Origin: Smittium mucronatum | Lineage: Eukaryota; Kickxellomycota; Harpellomycetes; Harpellales; Legeriomycetaceae | Length of the DNA stretch: 14,067 bases | Direction: 5' to 3' | Assembly: GCA_001953115.1 (NCBI GenBank) | Contig: LSSL01004177.1 | Location: 1 to 14,067 of the forward strand | Shown here: positions 1-10,366 of the stretch, one piece after another | How the letters are laid out: every line of letters starts with the position of its first letter | Position numbering within the stretch: the first letter of the stretch is position 1 | Notes under the pieces: model-generated | Told to the model about the DNA's origin: nothing | Databases searched by the model: none | What the model saw: only the letters and a program-made list of their open reading frames with translations | Position numbers and translations under genes: made by a program

Positions 1-81
1 GGTAGTCCGGCAGAGGAGCTTATTCTAGTTAGGATAATAGTCTTTTCTATACGTCTTTTTCTTTTTTTCATATTTTTTTAG
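1..81 (+). other. Open frame running in from the window edge, possible C-terminal end of a gene
   Basis: Frame 1 is open from base 1 to a TAG at 79-81, giving 26 codons. It starts GSPAEEL and ends in a hydrophobic, Phe-rich tail (FLFFIFF). The first 50 bases are richer in G+C than what follows, which is why I note it. It could be the end of a gene coming from outside the window, or chance. No family is recognisable and the open length is not significant alone. Confidence 0.15.
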
Positions 82-830
82 TATAGTTTTTAATTTCGTT
101 ATCTTACAATAAAATTCTGTGATACAAAAAAAAAATTAATATAAAAAATCTTATTATCGAAATTCCAACCAGAACCCAAAATACCAAAAATTTTGGAAAA
201 AAGGAAAGGTGGGAACAAAAAAATAACTCTGAAAACCATCCTAGTTTGAAGATACTGATAAATTTTTTTAAAGATGTGTAGAGGATTAAAGAGCAATTTA
301 TTTGATCATAAAATTGGTGGGATAAGGATCTAATATACCTTTAAGGACATTAGATATGTTGAATTAAACCCTTAAGTCCCAAAATATGAGGAAAAATCCT
401 GAGTGCCGCCAAAAAATCTCCTAATGCGTCACAAATAAAAAATTCCCCTTACATTTTACTGTATTTCTCCCCACTTTTATCATGCAATTAGCTTAAAAAA
501 CCCTTATTGCAGTGCTAAAGTCGTAAAAATGATATCATGAGATGTATTTCAACGTTGTCAATAATACACTCTTCCACTTACATCTCATCCACACAGACAT
601 TAGAATAAACTGCCTAAGAACAAAAGCACTGTAATAAAAAAGTAAACTTTATCTTCAGTGTCAAAAAAAGCTATGGTATAAGTAAATAGTGTTTTAAAAG
701 ATTTTATAGAAAAATTTTCACGGTCTATAAAAATACCAGAGGCCTAAAATCAGTATAGGAATTAGCAAAATTAAACCGATAAATAAAATTAATAAAATAG
801 ATTCGATAAACGCAATATTCAAGCTTTTAA
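82..830. other. AT-rich sequence without a recognisable gene
   Basis: Stops are frequent in all frames. A 65-codon minus-strand frame (99-296) is hydrophobic and Phe-rich and has no domain signature. Positions 360-640 are somewhat less AT-rich and may be old coding debris, since frame fragments of 15-35 codons occur there, but nothing can be assigned. From about 735 a short forward frame (37 codons, rich in Ile and Lys) leads toward the degraded frame that begins at 831. Confidence 0.4.
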
Positions 831-1508
831 GAAAAAAATAGCAAAAATATTAATTATATCTGTAAGATATGTTTATCGCATTATCATACGCAATTCTCAG
901 CACAAATATCTAAGATTCAAGATGAAATCCTATCACTTCAAATTCAGAGTAATCCATTTCTGTCTGTTACTAACTTCCCTTACATTTTCTAGGGTAGCAG
1001 ATCAGTTGTAACAATTTTCATAAAGAAAGGCATAAGAATAATATCTTATTTATACCTCATGATTATAATTGAACAATAAAAAATGAAACTCAAAAATAAT
1101 ACAAAGCTGGAATTAATCAAGCTGAAAAAATTGAGCTATAAGATTAATTTTTACACCTAATCACCATTCTCAATTCAATTGTTCCAGAATTTCAGCATGA
1201 TAAAAAATAAAAGACAGATATAACTAAAAATAATCCGTTATAAATTGAGATCTACAAAATTGCTAAGATGTGACAAAAAAATTCGTAGATTAGTATATTT
1301 TATTGGAAAGCATCAGGCTATTTCTGTTTTAATAACAACAGAAACGCTAATTATAATCAGGTTTTTATTTTTAAGGGGAAAATTTATAAATTCTACAATA
1401 TCTTGTGGATTAGAAATAATAATTTACAAGAGCGCCAAAAATTGCCTATTTTTCTTTGGAGATCAGCTCAGTATTTGGGATAAAATTCTTTATTCAGAAA
1501 ACCCATAA
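831..1508 (+). pseudogene. Degraded reading frame of unknown identity, probably transposon debris
   Basis: One forward frame (codons starting at multiples of 3) runs about 226 codons from 831 to the TAA at 1506-1508. It is interrupted by only a few stops, including TAG near 990 and TAA near 1077, 1158 and 1221. Random DNA this AT-rich would give a stop about every 12 codons, so the frame is more open than expected and is probably a decayed gene. The final stop-free stretch (1245-1508, 87 codons) opens at TTG, not ATG. I cannot identify a domain: there is an amphipathic, Gln/Ser/Ile-rich part near 900-960, basic stretches, then an Ile/Leu/Phe-rich part. Its position just upstream of integrase-like and RNase H-like remnants suggests it belongs to the same retroelement wreck, but that is inference. 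Confidence 0.3.
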
Positions 1509-1639
1509 ATATAAATTTTACAGTGGCCAGATAAAATTCCTGGGAAATAACGTTATTATAGAAATTTTATTTCAGCTATGAGATCTTATAGAAAAACAAA
1601 GGTATGTGTAGAAATATATATAAGTATACAAATAGCTAT

Positions 1640-2430
1640 ATCTATCTTAGATATTTAAGAAGTAGGAGCGAATATGTTCAGGAAAAAAATATGGATTACC
1701 TAAGGAAATTCGGCTGGAAAATCTCAAAAACTATTTCCGATATCTGAAAATATATTGAGGCACTGTTTTGAGAAAAATAAAAAGGTATAAAATTTGTTAT
1801 AAAACATCAGCGACGGATCAAAAAGATATCCTTAGATGAAATATATCTCAGAAAGAATGAACCGTGTCTGAAGAAAACCTCCATATATTACAGAAAGATT
1901 ATTTGCAGATGACATCGATCTACTATCTTCACATCAAAACAAAAAATTAGAAATATAATGATTTTTTTAAAAGGGCCCAGCTTTAGCTGCTCAGAATGTA
2001 CTCATTCAGAATTGTAGCATATGATTGAAATTTTAATTTTTTCCTCAGTGGAATTCTATTATCCGAATATTGCTGATAACAATTCGATAAAGGGTAACAG
2101 ACATATTAATGAGCCCATTTCGGAAATGTGAAATATATTTTCATACATTATCGAGTAACACTCTTAACTCTCCAACAATTATGCTTTCAACTTCAATAAT
2201 ATCTTATCCAAAAAATGTAAAATTACCTCTAATGAAGAGCAAGAATTGGAGTTTAGTAGAATGAAATATCAGCTGACTTACGTCAAAATTCAGGCTCCAT
2301 GATAATATAAATCAGAAATTCTGTTCGATAACAAAATGATTTTTAAAAGATTCCCTAGGTAAAGAAAAATACCGATATAATTGTTAAATTCGAGAATGTA
2401 TCAGCAACCTTCAACATTCATATCATAATT
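1640..2430 (+). pseudogene. Decayed Ty3/gypsy-like integrase remnant
   Basis: A forward frame (codons at positions of the form 3n+2) is fairly open from about 1640 to 2290 but carries several TGA, TAA and TAG stops. In family order it shows GPSF at 1973-1984, which fits the DNGPxF motif at the second catalytic Asp, although the D and N are lost. FSS then YYP at 2057-2065 fits the SxYYP motif. SIKGNRHINE (about 2084-2113) fits the NxxVERxNRxINE motif, with the catalytic Glu reading Lys (AAG, 2090-2092). YAFNFNN at 2180-2200 fits the conserved FAYN region. After a frameshift, DIIVKFENVSATFNI (from 2374) resembles the end of a GPY/F module. The GPSF-to-SIKG spacing is about five residues longer than in typical integrases. 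There is no intact zinc-binding domain and the first Asp is not certain. I judge this a genuine but heavily eroded integrase; coincidence of weak motifs is the alternative. Confidence 0.42.
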
Positions 2431-2514
2431 ATATATGGAGAACTTTTTAGTTGATTCGTTGAAACAACAAAATTGGTAGTATAGAAAATAATAATCTGCA
2501 AGTCGACTATGAAG

Positions 2515-2730
2515 AATTTTGACCAGAAACTCTCATTGATATATTATGATCCATCTATAAAAGAATATTTCGAAGCATCAAATTTAATTAATTGGTTTAT
2601 AATGTTAAATTTTATATTAAAAAACCACATAATATTATGGCTATAAGTCAATGGGGATCAAAAAATGATATTTATGATGGGCTGTTAGCTGAAAAAATTA
2701 AGTTGCAAAATGCTGAAAATGGATTTTAAG
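2515..2730 (+). pseudogene. Decayed RT-connection/RNase H remnant, Ty3/gypsy-like
   Basis: From about 2515 one frame reads KLSLIYYDPSIKEYFEASN, matching the usual start of the Ty3/gypsy RNase H domain (hydrophobic, YxDPSKxFxLETDASN). The catalytic Asp of DASN appears as Glu (GAA at 2572-2574). After a frameshift, 2643-2726 reads SQWGSKNDIYDGLLAEKI followed by LQNAENGF, fitting the pattern SQxGxDGxxxPVAFxSKKxxxAExNY of these domains, and then stops at TAA 2727. It lies about 90 bp after the end of the integrase-like remnant, which is the wrong order for one Ty3/gypsy element (RT-RNase H-integrase). Either two element copies are stacked here or one of the two assignments is wrong. Confidence 0.35.
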
Positions 2731-2807
2731 ATACAGTGATATCCATATAATTGATTAAATAACAACCATTTTAAAACTAAATCATATTTTACTCAAAGTG
2801 GTAACTA

Positions 2808-3045
2808 CCGTTGAGAAAAAAAAGAAGTTTAGAACGAAATTTAATGGTATCAGCCCAAAGAGATCCATTATTATTTCAATTATTAGATTATAAAGAATAA
2901 GGAAAGAATAACCACACATAATGTACAACTTTAAATGATAATAGAGGAATTATCCGCTTTACGTACTCATAAATTTATAATGGCCAATTAAAGAAATCAA
3001 ATCCTTCTATATCTTCAAAACTTGTTTTTTCATTTTTTTTTAGTA
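2808..3045 (+). other. Semi-open frame of unknown identity
   Basis: A forward frame of about 79 codons has only three stops (all TAA). It begins LPLRKKRSLERNLMVSAQRD. It follows the RNase H-like remnant by 80 bp and may be another eroded part of the same retroelement. I see no domain signature, and chance is a fair alternative. Downstream the sequence turns into plain A/T-rich spacer. Confidence 0.15.
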
Positions 3046-3704
3046 AAGTCAATCTATTAAAAAAGACCAATTCCATAATTATTACTCTTTATAAATAATT
3101 TCCTGTTAAACTAAAAAAATCATTTGCTATTAATTAGTGAAATTTGTGTAAAAATCAAATAAAACAATTAATTAATACCTCATAAAATTTGAAATACCTA
3201 CACTATTTATTATCATCTATTAATCAATGGAAAATTAAACTAATTAATAGATATCACAAATATCTATTTTTTATGAAGTTTTAACCTTTCAATTAATATT
3301 AAAAAAATGAATTGTGTTATCGTATAACTACATTATTTTACTCCATGATATTGAAATTTTATTGTTTATTTAAAAAAAATCCGATTCTGAACAAATATGG
3401 TCTAAATAATTTTATTTATAAGAACAAGGATTGTTAAAGAATTGATCGTTTTTGAATTCATACTGGCATTCTCAATAATACAAAAATAGTAACTAATATT
3501 ATATTCAAAATGAATTTACTTCTAAAATTTTAGGTTGTTAGAATTCTTGGTTGCCTTTTGGGGTTCTAATATAAAAAATCATACATATTTATGGTACCAA
3601 AAATGCTAGATAAAAATTATACCAATAATTTTAAATAGTAGTAAATTTTTTCTAATTATAAATTTGATTTTTTTTTATTAAAATATACTTGATTTTTTTA
3701 TAGC
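3046..3704. other. AT-rich spacer
   Basis: No open frame of interest, RNA gene or repeat was seen in this stretch of poly-A and poly-T runs and short A/T words. Confidence 0.5.
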
Positions 3705-3850
3705 TGGGGTTATTTTTTATTACACCTTTTCTAATGCAATTTCAAAAAAGTGCGACCAAATTGAACAAAAAAATTTCAATTTGGAAAAAGTGAATGCAAT
3801 TTGGTCGCACTTTTTTCGAAATTGTATTAGAAAATGAATAATAGGTCCCA
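3705..3850. repeat. Long near-perfect inverted repeat (hairpin), MITE-like
   Basis: The arm 3727-3763 and the reverse complement of 3797-3834 match at 36 of 38 positions, with one substitution and one single-base gap. The loop is 33 bases (3764-3796). The shared core contains the motif AGTGCGACCAAATTG, unusually rich in G and C for this window. Weaker pairing continues outward: TGGGG at 3705-3709 faces TCCCA at 3846-3850, and TATTA words lie between, so the whole structure may be about 146 bp. The size, symmetry and absence of coding capacity fit a small non-autonomous DNA transposon (MITE) or a fold-back element. No clear target-site duplication is visible. A reading frame on the minus strand (3720-3917) runs through the palindrome and looks like a by-product of it. 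Confidence 0.85.
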
Positions 3851-4965
3851 TCAAGAAATCCACCTGCCATTTCGAAAATGACAAATTCGTTTCATCACAC
3901 CCATCTCCATTAAACATACCAGCAGCTTTAAAATAAATTTCAGCAATATAAACGAATTAGCTTGAGTTGTATCTTATTTAATTTTGAATTAGCTAATTTG
4001 TATTAATTAACCAATATCTCACTAAATTTTTTTTTTGTTTAGCTTTTAAGGTATAAAAGGATGAGGTTTCTTTTATTATACTTTTATATATTTACGAGCT
4101 CGTAAATTAAATAATTCCTCTATCATAATCTAAAAATATAGTAGAGAAAATATCGACTTTTTATAGCTATAATGATATGAACCACTAAAAAATATTAAAT
4201 GCAACGTTTTTGCCTAATAACTAGTTATTATTTTATTTTATGAAAGGGATTTAATAAAATCTCACAAAGTGTGAAAATTCTTAATTTGTAATAATTTTCA
4301 CAAAACAGTAGCTTTTAAATCCGAAGTATAAGCACTACCTCTTATTAATTAAATATAAACGCCTTTAAAAAACTCTGTTTGTAGGTTTTAAATAATAACT
4401 CAGTTATTCAATAATAGGACCTTAAATTCAAAAAATTTTCATGTTATATAATATTGATGAAAATTTATCAAAAATTGTTATATTTAACATTTTTTTAGGC
4501 AGTGATAATTTTTATATACAAATTTTAATAAATTTATAAAAATAGTTTCGAGGAAACTTTTAAAATTTTAAGATCAAAAATCTAGAACGATTACGGAGTA
4601 TTTAAAACTACCATTTGTAAAATTTATAATTTTTTTAAAAACGAAAGTTTGGCTATTATTAATAGAGTGAATTAAAGGTGATTTCAATATATATATAAAT
4701 CGATTATCTAATGATTTATGAATGCGTGAGAAGTTCATCTTTCCCATATTCATAATCATTCTGTTTATTTTTTCTACAAATATCAGAATTACGTTTATTC
4801 TCCAATTTTTTTAACATTTATATGACTTTTTTATATGCTTAATTTTTTTTGTTATATTTATAAAAAATATATATAGAGGTATTCCCTTAAAAAACTTTAC
4901 TTTATCATTTTTTTTTGAAATTTTTTCTCAAAAAAAATAATTAAAATAAAAGTATTTAATTAAAT
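3851..4965. other. AT-rich spacer before the first transposase relic
   Basis: No gene is supported. A 61-codon minus-strand frame (4574-4759) has no recognisable features. The stretch holds an 18-bp perfect palindrome at 4090-4107. The last 100 bases before 4966 are poly-A/T rich, as a 5' flank would be; I could not define a terminal inverted repeat. Confidence 0.4.
4090..4107. repeat. 18-bp perfect palindrome
   Basis: The sequence ATTTACGAGCTCGTAAAT equals its own reverse complement. It could be a dimeric protein-binding site or chance; symmetry this long is mildly unusual in 14 kb. Confidence 0.6.
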
Positions 4966-6344
4966 ATGTCTTTCAATAACAACACATCTGCAATGGATTA
5001 ATGTATAAATGAAACTAAAGACATTGAAGCTCGAGCTATAGTAACAAAAGCTATATCTGAGGAATATATAATTCAAATAGACATATATGAACCAAAAATG
5101 TAATATGGGATTTCAAAAAAATCTGAGGACATTTACTTTATGACTGGATTCAAATCAAATGATTTTGATGATATTTGACAAACATGCGAATATGAGCTTC
5201 TAAAAGCAGAAATGGTAATTGAGAAAAAGTCGAAATTTGCTCTTAAAGACAAGCTCCTTGTACTTTTGGTATATCTAAGACATTATTTTAAATTTGAAAA
5301 ATTTGCATATGATTTTAACACCTCGTCCCCTTCAATATTTTTTATATTCAATTCAACCGCATCAATTTTTTGGGAGCCATTTTTGAAAAAATATATGTTT
5401 CTTATGAAAAAAAATGAGCGATTATCAAATAATATGTGTTTGAGGAACAGAGATGTAGCTCTGATAATTGATTGTACGGTATTTTTTATTAATAGGCCAA
5501 CGAGATTTTTCAGAGATTGTAAGCTGTTTTATATAAGTAAGAATCACAAATATTGCATAAAAAAAGGAATAGCTATGATACCCGATGGCAGATGCGCTCT
5601 CATTAACCCTGTACCAGAAGGCTCAATTCACGGAATGTCTGTTTCCAAGTTAATGAAGAGCAAATACCGTGATTTTTTTAAAAAAGGGATTAATGATTAT
5701 AGAATTCATGATAGTTAAAATTATGATGAATGATCTATTATAGAAGATAAAGGATATGTAGGATTAAACAAAAAAATTAGGGTTATATTAACAAAAAAAC
5801 GTTACATAAATAACAACTCTAGAGTTAAAGGTTCGCAAAAAAGTACTATTAAAGTTCATGGAACTCAGCAGGAACCCAAAAGTAGCATTCCTAGCACAAA
5901 TTATGAAACAGATATCAGCCAAAGAATCATAATGGAAATTTTTTTTGGTAGATTAAAAATTTTATTCAAGTTAAATCGGTTGATTACAGAGGAACTTTGG
6001 AAAACTTAGAAATTTTCACAGATATTTGTATACCATCAACTTAATATCACATAAAACTATTTCTACTTATATTGGACGATTTAAAGCTCTAATATATGAC
6101 AAAAATTAAATTGCAGAGTTTTTTCAGTAAAAGGGAACAAAAAAAATTGGCCTCGAGATTAAATAAGTCTAGGATAAAAAATCTTCGTGAAGGAAACAAA
6201 AATAGAATATCTAATGATCCGTTATTTTCAGTTGCTTCAAGAAAAACTCACCTTGTGAAACGAACTGCATCATCTGAGCCCAATTTTAGTGAATCTGAAA
6301 ACTTTGATTTGTCACTAAATACATATATTTACATTTCAATGTAG
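4966..6344 (+). pseudogene. HARBI1/IS5-like DDE transposase (DDE_Tnp_4 type), inactivated
   Basis: The intact enzyme would be a cut-and-paste transposase of the Harbinger/IS5 superfamily, acting in the nucleus on its own element ends. From ATG 4966 one frame shows, in order: DIYFMTGF (about 5131-5154), typical of the N-terminal domain; KDKLLVLLVYLRHYF, the usual hydrophobic helix with a following Arg; LIIDCT with the first catalytic Asp at 5470-5472; LFYISKNHKYCIK (the YSGKHK motif); EGSIHG (the PGSxHD motif with D changed to G); EDKGYVG with the second Asp at 5746-5748; and MEIFFGRLK with the Glu at 5935-5937. All three acids are therefore kept. Stops break it at 4999, 5101, 5176 (TGA where Trp is expected), 5716 and 5731. 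A one-base frameshift near 6000 moves the rest into another frame: CIPST then YHIKLFLLILDD (the LTNYHI...L motif), with further stops at 6042 and 6090. It ends in a basic tail (KREQKKLASRLNKSRIK) and stops at TAG 6342-6344. Span is about 460 codons, near full length for such proteins. The longest unbroken piece is 168 codons (5212-5718). Confidence 0.93.
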
Positions 6345-6996
6345 CTTATTATAAATTCAAAATGATTTAAAATATCGTTATTCTTTAATTTTAACAATAA
6401 TAAAATTAAAACTTAATTTTGTTGGGTGAATTTTTTTTCTATAAAAGGTGATTTTTTAGTAAAATAATTAAATTCTTCTTCTATTCCCTATGACATTTTT
6501 TTCTTAGCTTTTGGTTAAAATTATGAAAATAGGCATCTCGATCCACTAGGTGTGATTTTTTAAAAAAATATAAAATTTATTATGTTTTCATTGTGGGAAT
6601 CATTCACTTGTGAAGCTTTTTTTAAGCCAATTGATTCGGTGAAATAATAATCATATATTAATTTTTAATAATGCTGAAATGCTCAAAATATGTTATTTTT
6701 TTGCTTAAATCACATATAATTTATTAAATTTAATTAATTAAAATACACTAAAGTTCTAAAATATATCATTTTTTTCAATTTTTAGTTTGCAGGAATACAT
6801 GATAATATAAATTAAGTCTCAATAAGGGATAAAAAAAAAACGCAGGAATCGATATTTTTGAACTTAAATATGCTAAGGTATTATAAAAAAAACAATTTTT
6901 CAAAGAGTTAAAAGAAAATTATATTTAAAAAATTTTACAGAGATACGGCCTCAACTGGTCCATTAATTTTCGAAATATGTGCCATAAAGCTTACTT

Positions 6997-7008
6997 GGGT
7001 TAGGGTTA
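6997..7008 (+). repeat. Two-unit telomere-like word (GGGTTAGGGTTA)
   Basis: This is GGGTTAGGGTTA, two units of TTAGGG type. It is too short to be a telomere and may be chance or a trace of break repair. Confidence 0.25.
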
Positions 7009-7455
7009 AAAAATTATTAATTTATGTAAGTCAAATAACTACTTTTTTTTAAATCATTTTATCTAAAGATCACTCGTTTTTTGACTTATAAATTTGGTTG
7101 GGAAAATTTAAAATTCTTTCCTTGTATTTATTTTAGATCACCAACCGATAATAATACATTGGATTGATAGATATAAATGGGAAATATAAGTATAATACCT
7201 ATTATGTCGATTTAGGTGTAATTCAATTGTAAAATGGTATATCTGGGAAATCGGATCTACTAATTTCTGTATAATCCTATCATAAATGGCTTAATAAGCC
7301 TTAATACACACACCTATTTTTATATATATCTAGAATCAATTTATACAATAAATATTTCGATAATATAGAATTCTATAATTAAGTAATCTTTCCTATCTTA
7401 TATCTATTCAGTGAAATAGCTTATTTTTTAAGGTATATTTTTGTCTTTTTCTATT

Positions 7456-7468
7456 TTAGGTTAGGTTA
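7456..7468 (+). repeat. Short TTAGG repeat
   Basis: TTAGGTTAGGTTA is two and a half units of TTAGG, a telomere unit known in arthropods and some other eukaryotes. It is internal and very short, so chance is likely. Confidence 0.25.
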
Positions 7469-9235
7469 AATAATCACTTATAAACACCTGGAGGCCATAA
7501 AATCTTGATACTTTTTTATTTTTTCTGATCCAATTCATGTGTAATTTTATTTCAGGAATGAGAAGTTTATTTTTTTCATAGTGAATTAGTTTGGAATATT
7601 GTAATATTGCCATAACCCTCTTTTTTATGAAAATTTATGGAATTTTTTTTTATTAAAAATTCCTAATAAAGAAATTCATTGTCATATAGGGACTTATATT
7701 TCATGACTTTCTACTGGAAGCTTTCTTTATTCGAAATAATTATATGATTATTCAGTTTACCGATCTCAAATATTTATTAATTACTTATAATCAATGGTCT
7801 TTTTTTCACTCATTAGCTAGGAATTTAAGAATTTAGTTCTTTTAACTGATAGACCATGTTACCAAAAAAAAACATTCCCTAATATGACCTCTAATTGTAA
7901 AAAATTATTTGACATGGTTAATGGTAAAATATATTCTACATGCCGCAAAAGATATATTCGAAAATTTGAGTGATTTTAGTTGGAACCACAATTGCTTTTT
8001 AAAGCTTTTCAAATATCAGCTTCCAATTATATGCAGCATAGAACCAACAAATAATAAAAATATTAATACCTTGATAGGATATTTTTATAGTAATAAGTGA
8101 ATCATTATAAAGTATAACTATTGGATACGCAAATAATGGAAAAAATAGTGGTCATATTTTTTAACTATTAAGATATAGCTAATTTCCTAAAACAATCAGA
8201 AATTTTCCAAAATATGCGAAAATAACCGAATTTCTCGTTTTACCAAAATAAATCACCTTTTTTTTAACTAAACTATTAAGATGTAACATTGTAAAACACA
8301 TTTGAAGGATCATAATTTTATAGCATAAATAGGTCGATAATTTCTCTGATAAAAAAAAAAATCTTTTGCAGAGAATTTTATAACACCCTTTTGAAATAGA
8401 ACTTATTGAGTTTATTACATCACTTTTGTCATAAGATTTTATAATCTAAAGTCTTGATTTGTATTAAATGGCTCATAAAGTTATTTAAAACCTTTTATTA
8501 TAAAATTTTGAATTATAATTGGTGCGAATTCTGATATATAAACCATTTATTACTCTATTCTAATAGAAGGGAGTCTAGTTAGAGTAAAGCAATCTTGGAA
8601 AATTAAAAGCTTGATTTTATAATATGAGAAAATAAGACTTTTCCAAATAAAATTAGAAAAAAATGATGATTAAACATAAAATTTAAGGAGTGATTTCAGC
8701 TCTATTTTTTTTTACAAATAAAACTATCTTGAAGCTTATACAATAGCTTAGTATTATTTTTTGGAAACATATCCAATAATTTTAGCTAAAATTAATTGAA
8801 AAATGGAAACAGAAATTAACTTTTCACATATATTCTTAAAAGTTACTAGTTTACAAAAGATAATCTCATAAATTTTTCACTTCTACACTCCTAAAAAGAC
8901 CATTGTGAATATAAAACTAAAGTGTTTTTTAACATTCTAAAGCAGTAAATCAAGGTTTAAAATAAGTTAATTCATAATTTTCTTAAACCAAACAATAATA
9001 AAAATATTTCTGAGAGATCACACTTTTTACAAGAACTATTTTATTTTAAATTATATAGGGTAATCAAATTTAAAAATTTCCGATTTTATTACATAAAAAA
9101 ATTTCTTTTATATAAGATATTTATACACTCAAATTAACAAACACTAAGAAAATATTTTGCCCTATAAAACTCTTGATATTAAAAACATACTTATAATGGT
9201 TTGAGGTAAAATATATATGTAAAAAGGTTTATTTT

Positions 9236-9355
9236 GACTGGATATCCATATTTCATCACCAAAATGATGTTCTTTGGAGAAGTTCAATCTAAAAAAACTA
9301 ATTGATGGGATTAATTAAATATTTTAAATATTTTTTGACTTTTTTTTCTGTATAA
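9236..9355 (+). repeat. Block sharing words with 12256-12352
   Basis: GACTGGA, then TCACCAAAATGATGTTCTTTG, then TATAAAAG occur here in that order. At 12257-12350 the same order appears as GACTGGA, TCACCAAAATATGATATTCTTTG (two extra bases, one substitution) and TATAAAAG. Spacing differs: 24 against 39 bases between the first two words. This could be two old copies of a repeat, or a shared promoter-like block with a TATA element. No gene follows either copy. Confidence 0.3.
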
Positions 9356-9857
9356 AAGTCACTATTTGAGCTATAAAACAAAGCCTGTTCTTGAGTCGTG
9401 ATTGATAAGAAAAACAAAATAAACTTAACGCTTTAGCTTAATGTTATTTATAAATAAAATAATGCCTATTAAATTCAGCGATGAAGTTTTTTGAAAAAAA
9501 TTGTTTCGATGTAGGGATTTTATAACTGAGGCGTTTTATATAAGATTTTTTTTATAAAAACGTCGATATAGAATTTTTCTGATCCAAATTCATAGAAAGA
9601 TTAAATAAATTAAGCATATAAAAAAGTGTATAAGGACTTAGCTACTCATAGTTGTATATAATCCAGTCCCTATCCTTTAACGTCTTCAATAGTCAAATAT
9701 ATAATAGAGCTTAAATAATGTACTTGCTATCACTAAAAATAAAAAATATTTAGTTATTTTTTATTATGAAATTTTACTTAAGAAATTCGAATTGTATAAA
9801 AGAAACTGGACTTGAAACGCATATATATTTGAATAGTTTATACATTTATAATAAAAA

Positions 9858-9965
9858 TTGGTAATATCATTGGCTCGCTTAGATCGAGCTTTTAAGATTC
9901 CGTTTAATAGCATTAAGTATATTTTTTGGGACCCATTAGTAAAAATTTGCAATTTATCGTGGTTT
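9858..9965 (+). pseudogene. Possible short fragment related to the transposase at 4966-6344
   Basis: The DNA word ATTTTTTGGGACCCATT (from 9920) matches 16 of 17 bases of ATTTTTTGGGAGCCATT in the transposase relic (from 5364). The neighbouring bases encode FNSIKYIFWDPLVK here and FNSTASIFWEPFLKK there. The match is short and fades on both sides. The opposite strand is open for 102 codons (10072-9764), starting at TTG, with no recognised domain. Chance, or convergence in AT-rich sequence, remains possible. Confidence 0.25.
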
Positions 9966-10072
9966 TTTGACGTTTCAAAGTTCTTTTTTAAAAAAAGAGA
10001 TATAACTATCAAAATACACCTAAAGATTCTTTTATACCATTTTTTGGTATTGATATAATTGATTGATATCAA

Positions 10073-10259
10073 AGATATAATTTGAAGTTAATGATAGGTA
10101 AAATGAAAACTAAGAGCGAAAACTTACTAAGTATAATTTAGAAAATTTATTTTTTTTAATATAAGAAAATAGATATTTAGAGAAAAATAAAAACATTTAT
10201 ATTCATTGAATACCTTCAGAAATTTTGATGCTATCATTTGAGTAATTTTTTGCATCTAC
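10073..10259. other. AT-rich 3' flank of the second transposase relic
   Basis: Nothing codes here. If terminal inverted repeats of the second element survive, one should lie in or near this stretch; I could not recognise it by eye. Confidence 0.35.
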
Positions 10260-10366
10260 CTATTTATATTTCTTTGATATTTTGTTAAAATAAAAATATG
10301 GTGGTCCAGAAGAACCAGACTCTACTCTAATTCTTTTTAAAAAAGTTTTACTAATATTTTTTTTAG

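Larger units (their letters stand above)
6345..9857. other. Long AT-rich region without a supported gene
   Basis: Only short frames are present. One at 7909-8100 (first ATG at 7921, 59 codons) has no domain signature. A 38-codon piece around 6940-7050 (RDTASTGPLIFEIC...) is slightly less AT-rich and may be coding debris, but it is not identifiable. Two short telomere-like words occur (6997-7008 and 7456-7468). A short repeated block starts near 9236. The rest is homopolymer-rich spacer between the two transposase relics. Confidence 0.4.

Noticed and set aside
99..296. 65-codon minus-strand frame, hydrophobic
   Set aside because: Short, Phe-rich because of poly-T/poly-A composition, no domain and no supporting context.
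3720..3917. 65-codon minus-strand frame
   Set aside because: It reads through the hairpin at 3705-3850, and the near-repeated residues come from the palindrome.
4574..4759. 61-codon minus-strand frame
   Set aside because: Length expected by chance; no features.
5164..5190. TGA as a tryptophan codon (alternative genetic code)
   Set aside because: One TGA falls where Trp is expected (5176-5178), but TAA and TAG stops and frameshifts occur in the same relic, so decay explains it.
7909..8100. Small forward gene (59 codons from ATG 7921)
   Set aside because: No family resemblance, no flanking signals, and within the length expected by chance on both strands of this window.
6446..8262. Possible terminal inverted repeat pair around AAAAGGTGATTT (6446) and AAATCACCTTTT (8247)
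   Set aside because: Only about 12 bases match cleanly, the rest is A/T runs, and there is no coding content or target duplication.
9764..10072. 102-codon minus-strand frame
   Set aside because: Starts at TTG, contains an RNase H-like word (IFTNGS) but nothing else of that domain, and overlaps the better-supported similarity on the plus strand.
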